DNA of 64,000 nt from Synergistaceae bacterium UBA5560 (lineage in GTDB: Bacteria; Synergistota; Synergistia; Synergistales; Aminiphilaceae), in assembly GCA_002425685.1 (NCBI GenBank), contig DIMS01000056.1, positions 16,511 through 80,510 of the forward strand. Direction: 5' to 3'. This document shows, piece by piece, positions 53,229 through 62,447 of the stretch. The notes under the pieces were generated by a model. It did not search any database and was not told where the DNA came from. It saw only the letters and a program-made list of their open reading frames with translations. The position numbers were made by a program, and so were the translations under genes. Every line of letters starts with the position of its first letter. Position 1 is the first letter of the stretch.

Positions 53229-53996
53229 TCAGCTCCTCACCAGGACCAGGGCGGCGAGAGCCGCCAACTCCCCCGCCACGGCGGCGGCGCCGAGAACGTC
53301 CCCGTTCGTGCCGCCCAGGAGATGCCGGGCGAAACGGCACAGCCCCCAGCCGGCCAGAAAGGCCGCCGTCATGGAGACGAGCCACTGTCGCGGCCCCAGC
53401 GGAAGAAGAAGGGCGGCGCAGAGCAGTCCCCGGAAGAGCTCCACCTTGCCGAAGGGAATCACATAGTCCCGGGCCAGCCCCGTCTCCCAGGGGTAGGTGC
53501 CGAAAAAAGCCGCCCCGAGGAGTGCAAAGCGCCCCGCACAGGCCCCGAGTGCGAGCAGGAGCGGCCACGATCCGGGAGGAAGGGCTTCCGCCAGGGAAGT
53601 CCACAGGCCAAGGGCGACCACCAGAAAAATCGCGCCGTATCCGCCGATGCGGCTGTCTTTCATGACCTTCCGCAGCGCCTCGCCGCGTTTGCCGCTCCCC
53701 CACCCGTCCGCCAGGTCCGTCCAGCCGTCGAGATGGAGCGACCACCCGAGCAGGGCATAGAGTGCCAGCGCTCCCCACGCAGCGGCCCGGGGAGGCATGC
53801 CGAGAGCGCAAAGGGTGCCTCCTCCGCCGGCGAGTCCTCCCAGCAGGGCTCCCACGAGGGGCGCGAACGTGAGGGCCGACGCGGGAGAAACGGGCTGTCG
53901 CGGCCAGAAGCGGGAAGGGATGGGAATTCGGGAGAGAAATCCCAGAAGAAAGATGAATTCGGCGTAGAGGCGCGCCGGAATCGCGGTGGGGATCAT
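53229..53996 (-). CDS. cobS: Adenosylcobinamide-GDP ribazoletransferase (cobalamin synthase)
   Basis: A 255-residue integral membrane enzyme joining adenosylcobinamide-GDP and alpha-ribazole. HLDGWTDLADGWGSG carries the metal-binding aspartates, followed by MKDSRIGGYGAIF and the C-terminal GGTNGDVLGAAAVAGE. Six to seven hydrophobic segments. It lies 64 bases after cobU, the enzyme providing its substrate. Confidence 0.95.
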   Translation of the reverse strand: MIPTAIPARLYAEFIFLLGFLSRIPIPSRFWPRQPVSPASALTFAPLVGALLGGLAGGGGTLCALGMPPRAAAWGALALYALLGWSLHLDGWTDLADGWGSGKRGEALRKVMKDSRIGGYGAIFLVVALGLWTSLAEALPPGSWPLLLALGACAGRFALLGAAFFGTYPWETGLARDYVIPFGKVELFRGLLCAALLLPLGPRQWLVSMTAAFLAGWGLCRFARHLLGGTNGDVLGAAAVAGELAALAALVLVRS

Positions 53997-54060
53997 GACG
54001 TGAAGATCCTTTCCGTTTCGCCGGGCTCCATTGTGTCCGCAGCACGAGGACGCATCATCG

Positions 54061-54636
54061 TCATAGGTCCGGCATGTCCGGGGGCGTTCCCTTGATCCAT
54101 TGCGGAATGCCCGCGACCACGAAGGCCACCGCGTCTGCCCTTGCCGCAGCGACCTGGTTCGCCCGTCCCTGAAGATCGACGAAACGCCGTCCGAGGCGGT
54201 ACGGAGGAATGGGAGCGTGCCCCACCTCGTTGCTCACCACGAGAAAGTGGGCGCTCCGGGCGGGCGCGTCGAGCAGGTGCTCCAGGAGGTCCAGGATCCG
54301 CTTTTCCGCCGCGTTCCATGCGACAGGGTCCTCTCCATCGGCGGAGGGTTCCGCCAGAAGAAGCCTGGAGAGCCAGAGGGTAAGACAATCCAGCAGAAGA
54401 ATGCCCCGGATGCCCCGGATTTTTTCGGGGATCTTCTCCGGTGTGCCTTCCAGGGTGTGCCATGTCTCGGGCCGTGCGGCCCGGTGCAGGGCGATGCGGG
54501 CCGCCATCTCCGTGTCTTTGACGTCCGCTGTGGCTACGTACGTGACGGTGCTGCCGCCGAGGCGCTCCGCCGTCATCTGGGCGAGACGGCTTTTACCGCT
54601 CCGCATACCGCCGAGAAACAGGGTCAGGGATGACAT
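54061..54636 (-). CDS. cobU: Adenosylcobinamide kinase/adenosylcobinamide-phosphate guanylyltransferase
   Basis: A 191-residue bifunctional enzyme. The P-loop GGMRSGKSRLAQ (9-20), TYVATADVKDTEMAARI, the Walker B-like LLLDCLTLWLSRLL and VVSNEVGHAPIPPYRLGRRF are all diagnostic. It activates cobinamide to adenosylcobinamide-GDP for CobS. It is the first gene of cobU-cobS-HD-GYP-Synerg-CTERM and is divergent from the threonine dehydratase gene. Confidence 0.96.
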   Translation of the reverse strand: MSSLTLFLGGMRSGKSRLAQMTAERLGGSTVTYVATADVKDTEMAARIALHRAARPETWHTLEGTPEKIPEKIRGIRGILLLDCLTLWLSRLLLAEPSADGEDPVAWNAAEKRILDLLEHLLDAPARSAHFLVVSNEVGHAPIPPYRLGRRFVDLQGRANQVAAARADAVAFVVAGIPQWIKGTPPDMPDL

Positions 54637-54904
54637 GTCTCTTCTCCTTCGTCTCCTTCTCTCTCTTGCTCTACTCTTTGCGAGGGTAACGCCCGATGTC
54701 GTTCGTGGCAGAGCTTTCTCGGGTTTGTGCTGTATGCATCAAGGTGTCCGAATTCGAGACAAGTATAGAGCCGGGAGCAGAGAGGGCGCAAGCGCCGTCT
54801 TTTTGCTACGATGGGGTGGTGGCGGAATCCGGTCTCTTTCGCCGGAAAAGGCCCCGCCGGAGGAGCGCTCCCCGGCGACGAATCGGGAGAGGAGTTGGCC
54901 GATC
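54637..54904. promoter_or_regulatory. Divergent intergenic region between cobU and the dehydratase gene
   Basis: On the minus strand a TATACT near 54764-54769 could serve as the -10 box for cobU, but its -35 partner is poor. No cobalamin riboswitch core (such as GCCACTG with an upstream B12 box) was recognised between the divergent genes. Confidence 0.3.
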
Positions 54905-55903
54905 ATGGAAAAGCGCGATTGCGCAGAAATCGATCCGCAGATCACCGATGTGCTTCTGGCGAGAAAAACCCTGGAGGGACGTGTCCGGCACACCCCCACG
55001 GAACGTTCCGCGCCGCTCTCGCAGGTTTGCGGCGGAGAGGTGTATCTCAAATTGGAAAATCAGCAGCTCTGCGGTTCCTTCAAGGTACGGGGAGCCCTGA
55101 ATCGGATGGAGCGCCTGACGCCGGAGGAGCGGCGCCGCGGCGTGGTCACCGCCTCCAGCGGGAATCATGCCCAGGGAGTGGCCCTTGCTGCGGTGGAGCT
55201 GGGCGTGGCAGCCACGGTCTGCGTTCCCGGCGTCTGTCCCGAGACGAAAAAACAGGCCATTCTCACCCGGGGAGGCTCCCGGGTGACTCTCAAGGTGGTG
55301 GGACACTACTACGACGACGCCGAAGCCGAGGCGGCCCGCCTCGCTCGAGAGGAGGGGCTCACCTACCTCTCCTCCTTCGAGGATCCCTGGATCATCGCCG
55401 GAGCGGGAACGCTGGGACTCGAACTTTTCCTCGATCAGCCCGATCTCGATCTGCTTCTCGTGCCCGCCGGAGGCGGAGGATTGATCAACGGCGTGGCCAT
55501 CGCCGCCAAAGCCCTGCGCCCCGAGGTGGAGATCTGGGGAGTGCAGTCCACGGCCTCCATGCCCTGGGTCGCTTCCTGGCCGGGGGGAACCGTGGTGGAC
55601 GTGACCTATGAGGACTCCCTGGCGGATGGTCTCATGGGATACATTCCCCAAAGCCTCGTCGATCTGGCGAAGAAGCGCGTCACGGGATTTCTCGCCGTGG
55701 AGGAGAAGGACATCGCCCGGGCCATGGCCTTTCTGCATCGGGAACACCATCAGGTGGTGGAAGGTTCCGGCGCGGTGGGCGTCGCCGCCCTGCTCGCGGG
55801 AAAGATCGACGTGACGGGGCGCCGGGTGGGGGTGGTCCTTTCCGGAGGGAACGTGGACGAGGCGGTTCTCCTCTCCGTGCTCGGAACGGCCCTCGACGGA
55901 TGA
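54905..55903 (+). CDS. Threonine dehydratase-like PLP enzyme (serine/threonine ammonia-lyase)
   Basis: A 332-residue fold-type II PLP enzyme. RHTPTERSAPLS and LKLENQQLCGSFKVRGALN carry the PLP lysine (SFKVRGA), SSGNHAQGVALAA binds phosphate, VPAGGGGLINGVAIAAK is the glycine loop, and VVLSGGNVD ends the catalytic domain. There is no C-terminal ACT domain, as in catabolic (TdcB-like) or eukaryotic-type serine racemase/dehydratase enzymes. It may supply 2-oxobutyrate for isoleucine or degrade threonine or serine. The ATG is 12 bases after GAGGAG; the frame is open further upstream but without family sequence. Confidence 0.92.
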   Translation: MEKRDCAEIDPQITDVLLARKTLEGRVRHTPTERSAPLSQVCGGEVYLKLENQQLCGSFKVRGALNRMERLTPEERRRGVVTASSGNHAQGVALAAVELGVAATVCVPGVCPETKKQAILTRGGSRVTLKVVGHYYDDAEAEAARLAREEGLTYLSSFEDPWIIAGAGTLGLELFLDQPDLDLLLVPAGGGGLINGVAIAAKALRPEVEIWGVQSTASMPWVASWPGGTVVDVTYEDSLADGLMGYIPQSLVDLAKKRVTGFLAVEEKDIARAMAFLHREHHQVVEGSGAVGVAALLAGKIDVTGRRVGVVLSGGNVDEAVLLSVLGTALDG

Positions 55904-55909
55904 GACGCG

Positions 55910-58900
55910 CTATTCCGAGCTCTCTCCGGGTTTGATGATCTGCTTGATCATCTGCTCCAGGATCTGCTGCTGCACCTGATTCCCCACATCCTCGCTGGAA
56001 CCGCCGCCGGGACCGACGGGGAAGGAAAGGGTGATGCGGACCTGCTCGTTGGTGTTCTTGTTCTTCGGATCTCCCGGGGAGACGGGAATGGGTGAGACCG
56101 TCTCCCTCCGGGAGACGGAAATGTCCTCCAGGGAAGGAGCGTCCAGGGTTCCCTTCACCTTGAAGGAGACCTCCCGGAAATCTCTCCGGGACGCTCCACC
56201 CACAAGGCCGCCCAGAATCTCCTGGAGCAGAAGATCCGACGAGCCGCCTGCCTGGATGAGTCCCCTCAGTGCTCCGAGAAAGGCGTTGAAGGCAGTGACG
56301 TTGATCTCTCCGTAGCACTTCAGATCCAGCGGCCCTCCGAGGGAGACGCTGCCGTCCGCGGAGAGATAGCGATAGGCTGGGTTTCCGGGAGGCGCGGCCA
56401 TGCGGCTTCCCGGGATGATGTAGAACATGCCCGTGTCGAAGGCGAAGGAACCCTTGAGAGAGCGAAAGGGGATCTCCGTGCCTCCCGTCGCCCTCGCCAT
56501 GTCCTGAATGCCCGGAAAGCCCGAGAAGGCGCCGTTCTCGACGTCCAGTGTTCCCTGGGCCTCCGTTCCGAAGAGCCTTCCCAGGGTACCGTTTCCGCGC
56601 ACACGGAAGGTCCCCTTTCCGGAGACGCTTCCTTCGAGGGATGCCAGATCCGCCAGGGCGGGTGCCACGTCCACGCTCTCGATGCGCAGGTTGCCGCCCC
56701 ACTCCCTGGTGAAGAGGTTCATCGTTCCCTGGGCGAAGAAATTTCCGCCGTAGGCTCCGGCGTTTGCGTCCTCCACGGTGACGTATTCGTCCTGGAAGGT
56801 GAAGGGAGCCTTCAGAGATTCCGCCCGGAATCCCCGGAGGGAGATCCGCGTGGCGTCGATGAGGCCGCTGCCGCTGAAGAGTCCCTCCGCGAAGCTTCCC
56901 TTCGTGTCGAAGGAAAACCGCCCGGAAAGGACGTTTTTCGTCGGACCGAACCACTCCCGGGAGAAGGCGGCGAGGTCGAGGTTTTTTCCGGAGGCGGAAA
57001 AGGCGACCTTCCACGTCCCTTCCTCGGAGAGGGCGTCCATGGAAGCCACCACTGGGGAGGCGCCGACGAACCCCTGGAATTTCTCCAGGCGGATTCGTCC
57101 CGCTTCGGCGATGACGAGTGCTTCCGTTTCGGTGAAGGGGAAGCCGTTCGCCACGAGGCGAGGTGCGACAGCCTTCAGGCGGAGCTGTGGCTGTTCGGAT
57201 GTTCCCGTGATCTCCAGCTCACCGCCGGCCTTTCCCCTGAGATAGACCCCTCCCGCGTCGCCCAGCGTGGCGTGGGAATTGGCCATGTCCATGGAGGAAA
57301 GGGTTCCCTTCAGATCGAGCACAGCGGGTTTGCCTCCGCCGGGAAGATCGAGAACGCCGGAAATACTTCCCCTCCCCCCCCAGAGTTCTCCCTGAATGTC
57401 CTGAAGACGGATGCGCCCGAAAGGAGCCGACCCCGGTCCCTTTTCGAGGCGGAGTTTGCCCCGGAGGGACTGGACGGGAAGGGGAACGCCCGCGAGGGCG
57501 CTCACCTGAAAGGCTGTCTCCACCAGCGGGGAAGCGACGTTCCCCGTCACCGCGAAGGTTCCCGCGACGCTTCCGTCGAGGGGGGCTCCTGTGGTGTTCT
57601 TTTCGGAAAGGATGTTTTTCAGGGAAATGTCCTTGTAGGAGCCGTCGATCTTCAAGGCAACGGTTCCGTCGGAACGCCCGAGAGCGACCGATCCCGAGGC
57701 GCGGACCTCTCCGCCTCCGAACTGCGCCAGGGCCTTGGCGATGCGGAATTCCCTCTCCGTGAGGGATCCCTCCAGAAGGACCTTCGAGAGAACCTGCCCT
57801 TCCACGTGAAGGCTGGGTGCCGTGACCTGAAGGGAGAGAGCGGGTTGGGAGACGTTTCCCGAGAGGCGCCATTGGGCGGATCCCTTTCCGGTCAGGCCGA
57901 GGGGAATGCCCGCACCGGACCCTCCCGAGAGAGAGGAAAGAAGCTCCGGAGAAAGATCTCTGGCGGTGCCCCGAAGATCCAGCGTTCCCCGACCGGGGAT
58001 ATCCGCAACAGTTCCCGAGAATTCCAGGGGAACGGTTCTCCAGACAAGGGTCCCTTTCTCAAGAGAGAAACGCTTTTCCTCGTAGGTGGCCTGGATGGCC
58101 ACCGCATCGAGGGGTTCTCCGCGGAAGCGGAACCGTTCCGTCTCCAGAAGTCCCGCCACTTTCGGCGATGCGGCGGGCCCGGTGATCGAGAGGGTCGCGG
58201 TGAGGTTGCCCTCCAGAGCGAGCCCTTCCGCATCGGGAAAGGCCTCCCGGAGGCGATGGAGCGGCACGGACGAGGCGGTGAGCCGCACGTTCAGGGAGGT
58301 CGCGTCATCCGTGCCGGCGGAACCTGTGGCGGTGAAGGGTGCGCCGAGCCAGAGTCCCCTGCTCCGAAAGGCCACATCGACCTCCCGCAATTCAGCCTCC
58401 GCGGTGGTGTCGGCCACGGTGTACCCCGCGACGGAGCCGTCGAGATCCCGCAGGCGGACGTGTCCCCGAAGGGCTCCGTCCAGAGGGCCTGCGAGATCGA
58501 GATCGAGGAAGGCGGCGGTTCCGGAAAGAAAGCTCAGGAAAGGAAATTCTCCGTGCCATGCGTCGAGGGAGAGGGACGACGCGGCGAGCGTCACGGCCAT
58601 CTCCGGAGAGGACGGCTCCAGATCCAGGGAGAGCGTTCCCGAAAGCGGCGACTTCCTCACAAGAGCGGAACAGTCCGAGAGCGTAAAGCGTTTTCCCTGC
58701 CAGGCCCAGCGGGCGGAGTGGATTTCCAGGGGGATGTCCATGAGGGTTCCCGCCTCGAGACGGGCGGTCCCTTCCGCGACGGGTTCTCCGACGGTTCCGG
58801 AGAGGCGGAAGCTCCCGGACAGCGTTCCCCGGGCCGAGAGGAGTGCCTTGTTTGTCGCGTCGTCTCCCGCCAGGGGCGCGATCCATCTCGCCACCTCCTC

Positions 58901-59743
58901 CAGAGAGAGGTGGCGCAGAGTTCCCTCCAGAGAAACGGCTCCCTCGGGGTCGAGGGGCACTTCGCCTTGCAGGACGAGGGTGTCCGTTCCGAGAGTCACT
59001 TCGCCTCGTTCGAGGACGAGCGTCATTCCCCGGGAGGCGGATGTGGACGTTGCCTCGGAGAGTGTTTCGCGGAGGCGCGCCTCTCCTGTGGCGGCGAGGG
59101 AGAGCCCGTCGAGAGCGCCCTCCAGGGAGAGCGCGAAGGACGACGCGTTGTCGGTGATGCGAAGGCGTCCCCGTTCGAGCAGGAACGTTCCCGCCGGAGT
59201 TTCCGCGGTGCTTTCCAGGAAAGAGAGCGACAACGGGGGGACGTTTCCCACTTCCGGTTCGTAGGCGTCGAGGAGTGGTTCGAGGGCGCCCCAAGGGGCG
59301 GAGAGTTTCTGGAGTGTCGCCGTCCGAAGTGCGGGATCTCTCCGGAGCAGGCTGTCCGGATGAAAGGAGAGGCGAATGCCGTCGGCGGTGATCGCTCCGT
59401 TCTTGCCCCGGAGGGTCACGCCGGAGAGCTGAAATCCCGAGAGAGGGTTACCCGAGACCTGTTCCACCGACAGCGCACCCAGATTCTTTGCCTCAATGAG
59501 GCGTTGGAGTTCCCCGAGCAGAAGAGCCCCTCCCCAATCGAACCTGGAGAGGGAAAAGTAGCCCGCAAAGCCCAGGGCTACGGCGATGCCCATGAGAAGG
59601 AGCGACAGGCGCACCGGACCGGACCGAAACCTTCCTGTTCCGGAGGGACCTTCGGGGATGGGTGCGGATGAATTTTCCGGGGGGGCGGACGGGGTCTCCC
59701 CGGGATGCATCTGCCCCCACCTCCGCTCGTCGTTTCTGTCCAT
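55910..59743 (-). CDS. Giant AsmA/TamB-like envelope protein
   Basis: A 1277-residue protein. A polar 40-residue N-terminus precedes one membrane segment (VRLSLLLMGIAVALGFAGYFSL), then more than 1150 residues of repetitive beta-strand pattern (L-x-G-T-L, F-x-L-S-G) follow, typical of AsmA, TamB and YhdP bridge-like proteins that span the periplasm and move lipids. The end includes a DUF490/AsmA-C-like stretch (GSVSLGGPLDLKCYGEINVTAFNAFLGALRGLI). ATG 59741-59743 follows GGAGGA by ten bases; a GTG 18 bases earlier is an alternative. A role in outer-membrane lipid transport is inferred. Confidence 0.82.
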   Translation of the reverse strand: MDRNDERRWGQMHPGETPSAPPENSSAPIPEGPSGTGRFRSGPVRLSLLLMGIAVALGFAGYFSLSRFDWGGALLLGELQRLIEAKNLGALSVEQVSGNPLSGFQLSGVTLRGKNGAITADGIRLSFHPDSLLRRDPALRTATLQKLSAPWGALEPLLDAYEPEVGNVPPLSLSFLESTAETPAGTFLLERGRLRITDNASSFALSLEGALDGLSLAATGEARLRETLSEATSTSASRGMTLVLERGEVTLGTDTLVLQGEVPLDPEGAVSLEGTLRHLSLEEVARWIAPLAGDDATNKALLSARGTLSGSFRLSGTVGEPVAEGTARLEAGTLMDIPLEIHSARWAWQGKRFTLSDCSALVRKSPLSGTLSLDLEPSSPEMAVTLAASSLSLDAWHGEFPFLSFLSGTAAFLDLDLAGPLDGALRGHVRLRDLDGSVAGYTVADTTAEAELREVDVAFRSRGLWLGAPFTATGSAGTDDATSLNVRLTASSVPLHRLREAFPDAEGLALEGNLTATLSITGPAASPKVAGLLETERFRFRGEPLDAVAIQATYEEKRFSLEKGTLVWRTVPLEFSGTVADIPGRGTLDLRGTARDLSPELLSSLSGGSGAGIPLGLTGKGSAQWRLSGNVSQPALSLQVTAPSLHVEGQVLSKVLLEGSLTEREFRIAKALAQFGGGEVRASGSVALGRSDGTVALKIDGSYKDISLKNILSEKNTTGAPLDGSVAGTFAVTGNVASPLVETAFQVSALAGVPLPVQSLRGKLRLEKGPGSAPFGRIRLQDIQGELWGGRGSISGVLDLPGGGKPAVLDLKGTLSSMDMANSHATLGDAGGVYLRGKAGGELEITGTSEQPQLRLKAVAPRLVANGFPFTETEALVIAEAGRIRLEKFQGFVGASPVVASMDALSEEGTWKVAFSASGKNLDLAAFSREWFGPTKNVLSGRFSFDTKGSFAEGLFSGSGLIDATRISLRGFRAESLKAPFTFQDEYVTVEDANAGAYGGNFFAQGTMNLFTREWGGNLRIESVDVAPALADLASLEGSVSGKGTFRVRGNGTLGRLFGTEAQGTLDVENGAFSGFPGIQDMARATGGTEIPFRSLKGSFAFDTGMFYIIPGSRMAAPPGNPAYRYLSADGSVSLGGPLDLKCYGEINVTAFNAFLGALRGLIQAGGSSDLLLQEILGGLVGGASRRDFREVSFKVKGTLDAPSLEDISVSRRETVSPIPVSPGDPKNKNTNEQVRITLSFPVGPGGGSSEDVGNQVQQQILEQMIKQIIKPGESSE

Positions 59744-60022
59744 CAATCGGAGCTCCTCCACTCGTCGAAATCCTCGAAAGATATTGTATCATCTTGAGCC
59801 ATGGAGCACGTCCGCAAGATTACCCCGGAAGCACCTTCGCTTCCTTGAGATCTTGCCTGCGGTGCAGGTTGAAGGAAACGGCTCTTCGATCCCGAAGGAG
59901 ATCTGCACGGACTGAAAGGCTCCGGCAAGTGAGGATTCGGACGGAAGATCCCTTTTCGGCCGGGTCGGTCCGGAGAGACCGGAGCGCTGAAGGTCAGACG
60001 GTCATGGCGAGGAGGAACATGC
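59744..60022. promoter_or_regulatory. Divergent region between the AsmA-like gene and larC
   Basis: On the minus strand an extended -10 element, TGATACAAT, lies near 59783-59791 and could start the AsmA-like transcript; its -35 region is weak. No clear promoter was recognised for larC. Confidence 0.4.
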
Positions 60023-61159
60023 ATGCTTGTTCTTGAACCACATTGCGGTGTCAGTGGAGACATGCTTCTCGGGGCATTGCTCGACCTCGGAGCTTCCCGG
60101 GCACGTCTCGAGCCCCTGGAGCGGTTCGAAGGGCTCGGTGTCGCCGGAACGGAGATCCGCATCGCGAAGACGGTGAAGCAGGGGCTCTCCGCAACCTGCG
60201 TCGATGTGCTTCCGAAGGAGCACTACCACGCCCGGTCGGGAGAGGAACTCCGGGGGCTTCTGGATGCCGCGGCCACCTTTGCCGATGCGTCGGAGGAGGT
60301 CCGCCGCCGTGCCGGAGCGGCCCTGGAGCTTCTTCTCGCCGCGGAGGCCCAGGTACACGGCAGCGATCCCGAATCGGTGCACCTTCACGAGGCGGGGAGC
60401 TTCGACACCATCGTGGATGTGCTGGGGTTCTTCCTCCTCCTGGAGGATCTGGGGTTTCCGCCACTCTGCTCCCTCCCCGTCCGGGTCGGAGGCGGGACGG
60501 TACGCACCGCCCACGGGCTGCTCGCGGTTCCCGTTCCCGCCGTGGCGGCCCTGGCAGCCCGCTGCGGGGTTCCCCTCGAAGGAGGGCCGGTGCGGAAGGA
60601 GATCGCCACACCCACGGGGGTGGCGCTTCTCGCCTCCTCGGGGGCCCGTTTTCTGCAGGATCTTCCCTCCGTGGTGCCTCTCCGGGTTGGCTACGGCGCG
60701 GGCAGGAAGGATTTCTCCGTTCCCAACGTCTTGCGTGCGCTCCTCTGCAGGGGCGACGCGGAGGGCGAAGAAAAGGGTGACGCTCTCGAAGAGGTCCTGC
60801 TCTTCGAGGTCTCCATCGACGACATGACCGGGGAGGAAATGGGGAGAGTGCTGGCGCTCCTTCAGGAAGTCGCTCTGGAAAGCCATCTCGTGCAGGCCCT
60901 CGGCAAGAAGGGACGTCCGCTCTTTCTTCTGCGCGTTCTGGCGAAGCGGGAGCACTTCGACAGCGTCGCGGACCTTCTCTTCGGGGAAACCTCCACCATC
61001 GGTTTCCGCTACTGGCCCGTGGGGCGACGGAAAATGGAGTACACCGTGGAGCGGCGCCCGATGAAAGGGGAGGAGCGCTTCGTGCGGGTCAAGATCTCCC
61101 GCCTCGGGGATGTGGCGAAGGAGAAGGTGGAATTCGACGACCGCTTCGATCCTCGGTAA
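60023..61159 (+). CDS. larC: LarC, nickel-pincer cofactor biosynthesis nickel insertase
   Basis: A 378-residue LarC-family protein that inserts nickel into the pyridinium-dithio pincer cofactor. GVSGDMLLGALLDLGAS, VHLHEAGSFDTIVDVLG, VRKEIATPTGVALLAS and VSIDDMTGEEMGRVL are family motifs. The frame is continuous, not split into LarC1 and LarC2. The C-terminus ends at KEKVEFDDRFDPR, earlier than I expect for the family, where a PEYEDC-like stretch usually continues. No larA, larB or larE is in the window. AGGAGG precedes the ATG. Its 3' end overlaps the convergent ligase gene by 71 bases. Confidence 0.9.
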   Translation: MLVLEPHCGVSGDMLLGALLDLGASRARLEPLERFEGLGVAGTEIRIAKTVKQGLSATCVDVLPKEHYHARSGEELRGLLDAAATFADASEEVRRRAGAALELLLAAEAQVHGSDPESVHLHEAGSFDTIVDVLGFFLLLEDLGFPPLCSLPVRVGGGTVRTAHGLLAVPVPAVAALAARCGVPLEGGPVRKEIATPTGVALLASSGARFLQDLPSVVPLRVGYGAGRKDFSVPNVLRALLCRGDAEGEEKGDALEEVLLFEVSIDDMTGEEMGRVLALLQEVALESHLVQALGKKGRPLFLLRVLAKREHFDSVADLLFGETSTIGFRYWPVGRRKMEYTVERRPMKGEERFVRVKISRLGDVAKEKVEFDDRFDPR

Positions 61160-62447
61160 GGACGCACGCGTCCCCCCAACTCCTCTTCGGTCCGGGGCGC
61201 TCCGGAACCGGACCGAAGTGTTGCGTCACCACGATATGCGGCGGTATTCCCGGAAGGGCGCGCAGGGCATGTACCGCCTTTGCGGCGATGTCCCCGTCCT
61301 CTCCGGAGACGACCAACTCGAGGAGGAGCGTTTCGTGCCTGTCTTTCCCGCCGGAGAGGGAAAGGGCGAAATCCCGTACCTGCGGCAACCGCCACAGCAC
61401 CTCCTCCGCGTCGTACAGGCGCAACAGATGCCCTCCTGCCCCCCTCCGGGGAAGGCGTCCCCGGACCTCAACGCGGCGGAGAACGGAGCCGCAGGAGCAG
61501 CATTCCGGGAGGAACCGCCCTTCATCGCCGCTGCGGTACCGGAGAAGTGGAAAGGAGCGGCGCGTCAGGGTGGTGAGCGTCACTTCCCCCCACTCTCCCT
61601 GGGGGAGCACGTTTCCATTCTCGTCCACGATCTCCGGCAGCAGATCGAGTTCCCGCACGTGGCATCCCTCTCGGGCGGCGCATTCCACGGCGCATCCCCA
61701 TCCGGATTCGGTGAGCCCGTAGTGAACGAAGACGCGGCATCCCCACCGTGCCTCGATGCGCCGTCGCAAAGAGGGCGGCGCCATGTCCCCACTGAGAAGT
61801 GCTACCCGAGGGGCGTGGTGCGACAGTTCCGCCGCCGCCGCCACCTGGGCGGGGAGCCCCACCACGACTGAAGGGCGCACTTCGTCCAGCCGCGCCGCTG
61901 TTGCGGCGGGGGGTTCCCCGAGGGGAAACACGTGCACGGAACACCCCAGACGCCGCAGCCCCCGTTTGAGGAGTGCTCCGATGCCGTCGGGGCGAGTACC
62001 TCCCATGAGGACTGCCACAGCGCTTCCCGGCGGGGTGAAGGTGACCATGCCGTGGAGAAAGAACTCCTCCGTCGCCTCGAGATCCTCGTCGGTGAAACAG
62101 AGGCGCTTCGGCGGTGCGGTGGTGCCTGACGTGGCGAGAGTGACCACCCGGCGGATCTCGGACTGCGAGACCGTGAGAAAGCGTGATTCCGCCCCGGCGA
62201 GATCCGATGGAAAGGTGAAGGGCAATTCCCGGAGAGGGGCGTCCTCAAGGCCGCGAAGGCGTTCCCGGTAGAAAGGGGCGTTCGCGGCGGCATGGCGGAC
62301 GAGAACACGCAACGCCCTCTCCTGGGCTGCCGCCAGGGTTTTTCGGTCCACCGGTCGAAGGGTTTCGGCGGAGTAGCCGACCCCCGGCGTTCCATCTTCC
62401 AGGCGGCGGGCGATCCAGGCGTCGAGGGGGGTGATGGGGATACTCAC
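61089..62447 (-). CDS. AMP-dependent CoA ligase-like protein (PaaK-related, DVU_1553-type)
   Basis: A 452-residue adenylate-forming enzyme. TLATSGTTAPPKRLCFTDED is the AMP-binding loop, YGLTESGWGCAVEC is motif A5-like, and LLRYRSGDEGRFLPECCSCGSVLRRVEVRGRL carries the phenylacetate-CoA ligase-type cysteine cluster. GTG 62445-62447 overlaps the stop of the radical SAM gene (GTGA); the frame extends upstream but inside that gene. It resembles the ligases annotated as DVU_1553 family next to TrsS-type radical SAM proteins. Substrate unknown. The last 30 residues, rich in Pro, Arg and Ser, lie over the larC end and may not be conserved. Confidence 0.82.
   Translation of the reverse strand: MSIPITPLDAWIARRLEDGTPGVGYSAETLRPVDRKTLAAAQERALRVLVRHAAANAPFYRERLRGLEDAPLRELPFTFPSDLAGAESRFLTVSQSEIRRVVTLATSGTTAPPKRLCFTDEDLEATEEFFLHGMVTFTPPGSAVAVLMGGTRPDGIGALLKRGLRRLGCSVHVFPLGEPPAATAARLDEVRPSVVVGLPAQVAAAAELSHHAPRVALLSGDMAPPSLRRRIEARWGCRVFVHYGLTESGWGCAVECAAREGCHVRELDLLPEIVDENGNVLPQGEWGEVTLTTLTRRSFPLLRYRSGDEGRFLPECCSCGSVLRRVEVRGRLPRRGAGGHLLRLYDAEEVLWRLPQVRDFALSLSGGKDRHETLLLELVVSGEDGDIAAKAVHALRALPGIPPHIVVTQHFGPVPERPGPKRSWGDACVLTEDRSGRRIPPSPSPHPRGGRS

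Noticed and set aside
54209..54904. Possible 5' extension of the threonine dehydratase frame
   Set aside because: The frame is open but antisense to cobU and carries no family sequence before ATG 54905.
54637..54904. Search for a cobalamin riboswitch before cobU
   Set aside because: No B12 box or conserved core was recognised between the divergent genes.
60023..61159. Programmed frameshift between LarC1 and LarC2
   Set aside because: The frame is continuous across the whole gene, so no frameshift is required except possibly at the very end.
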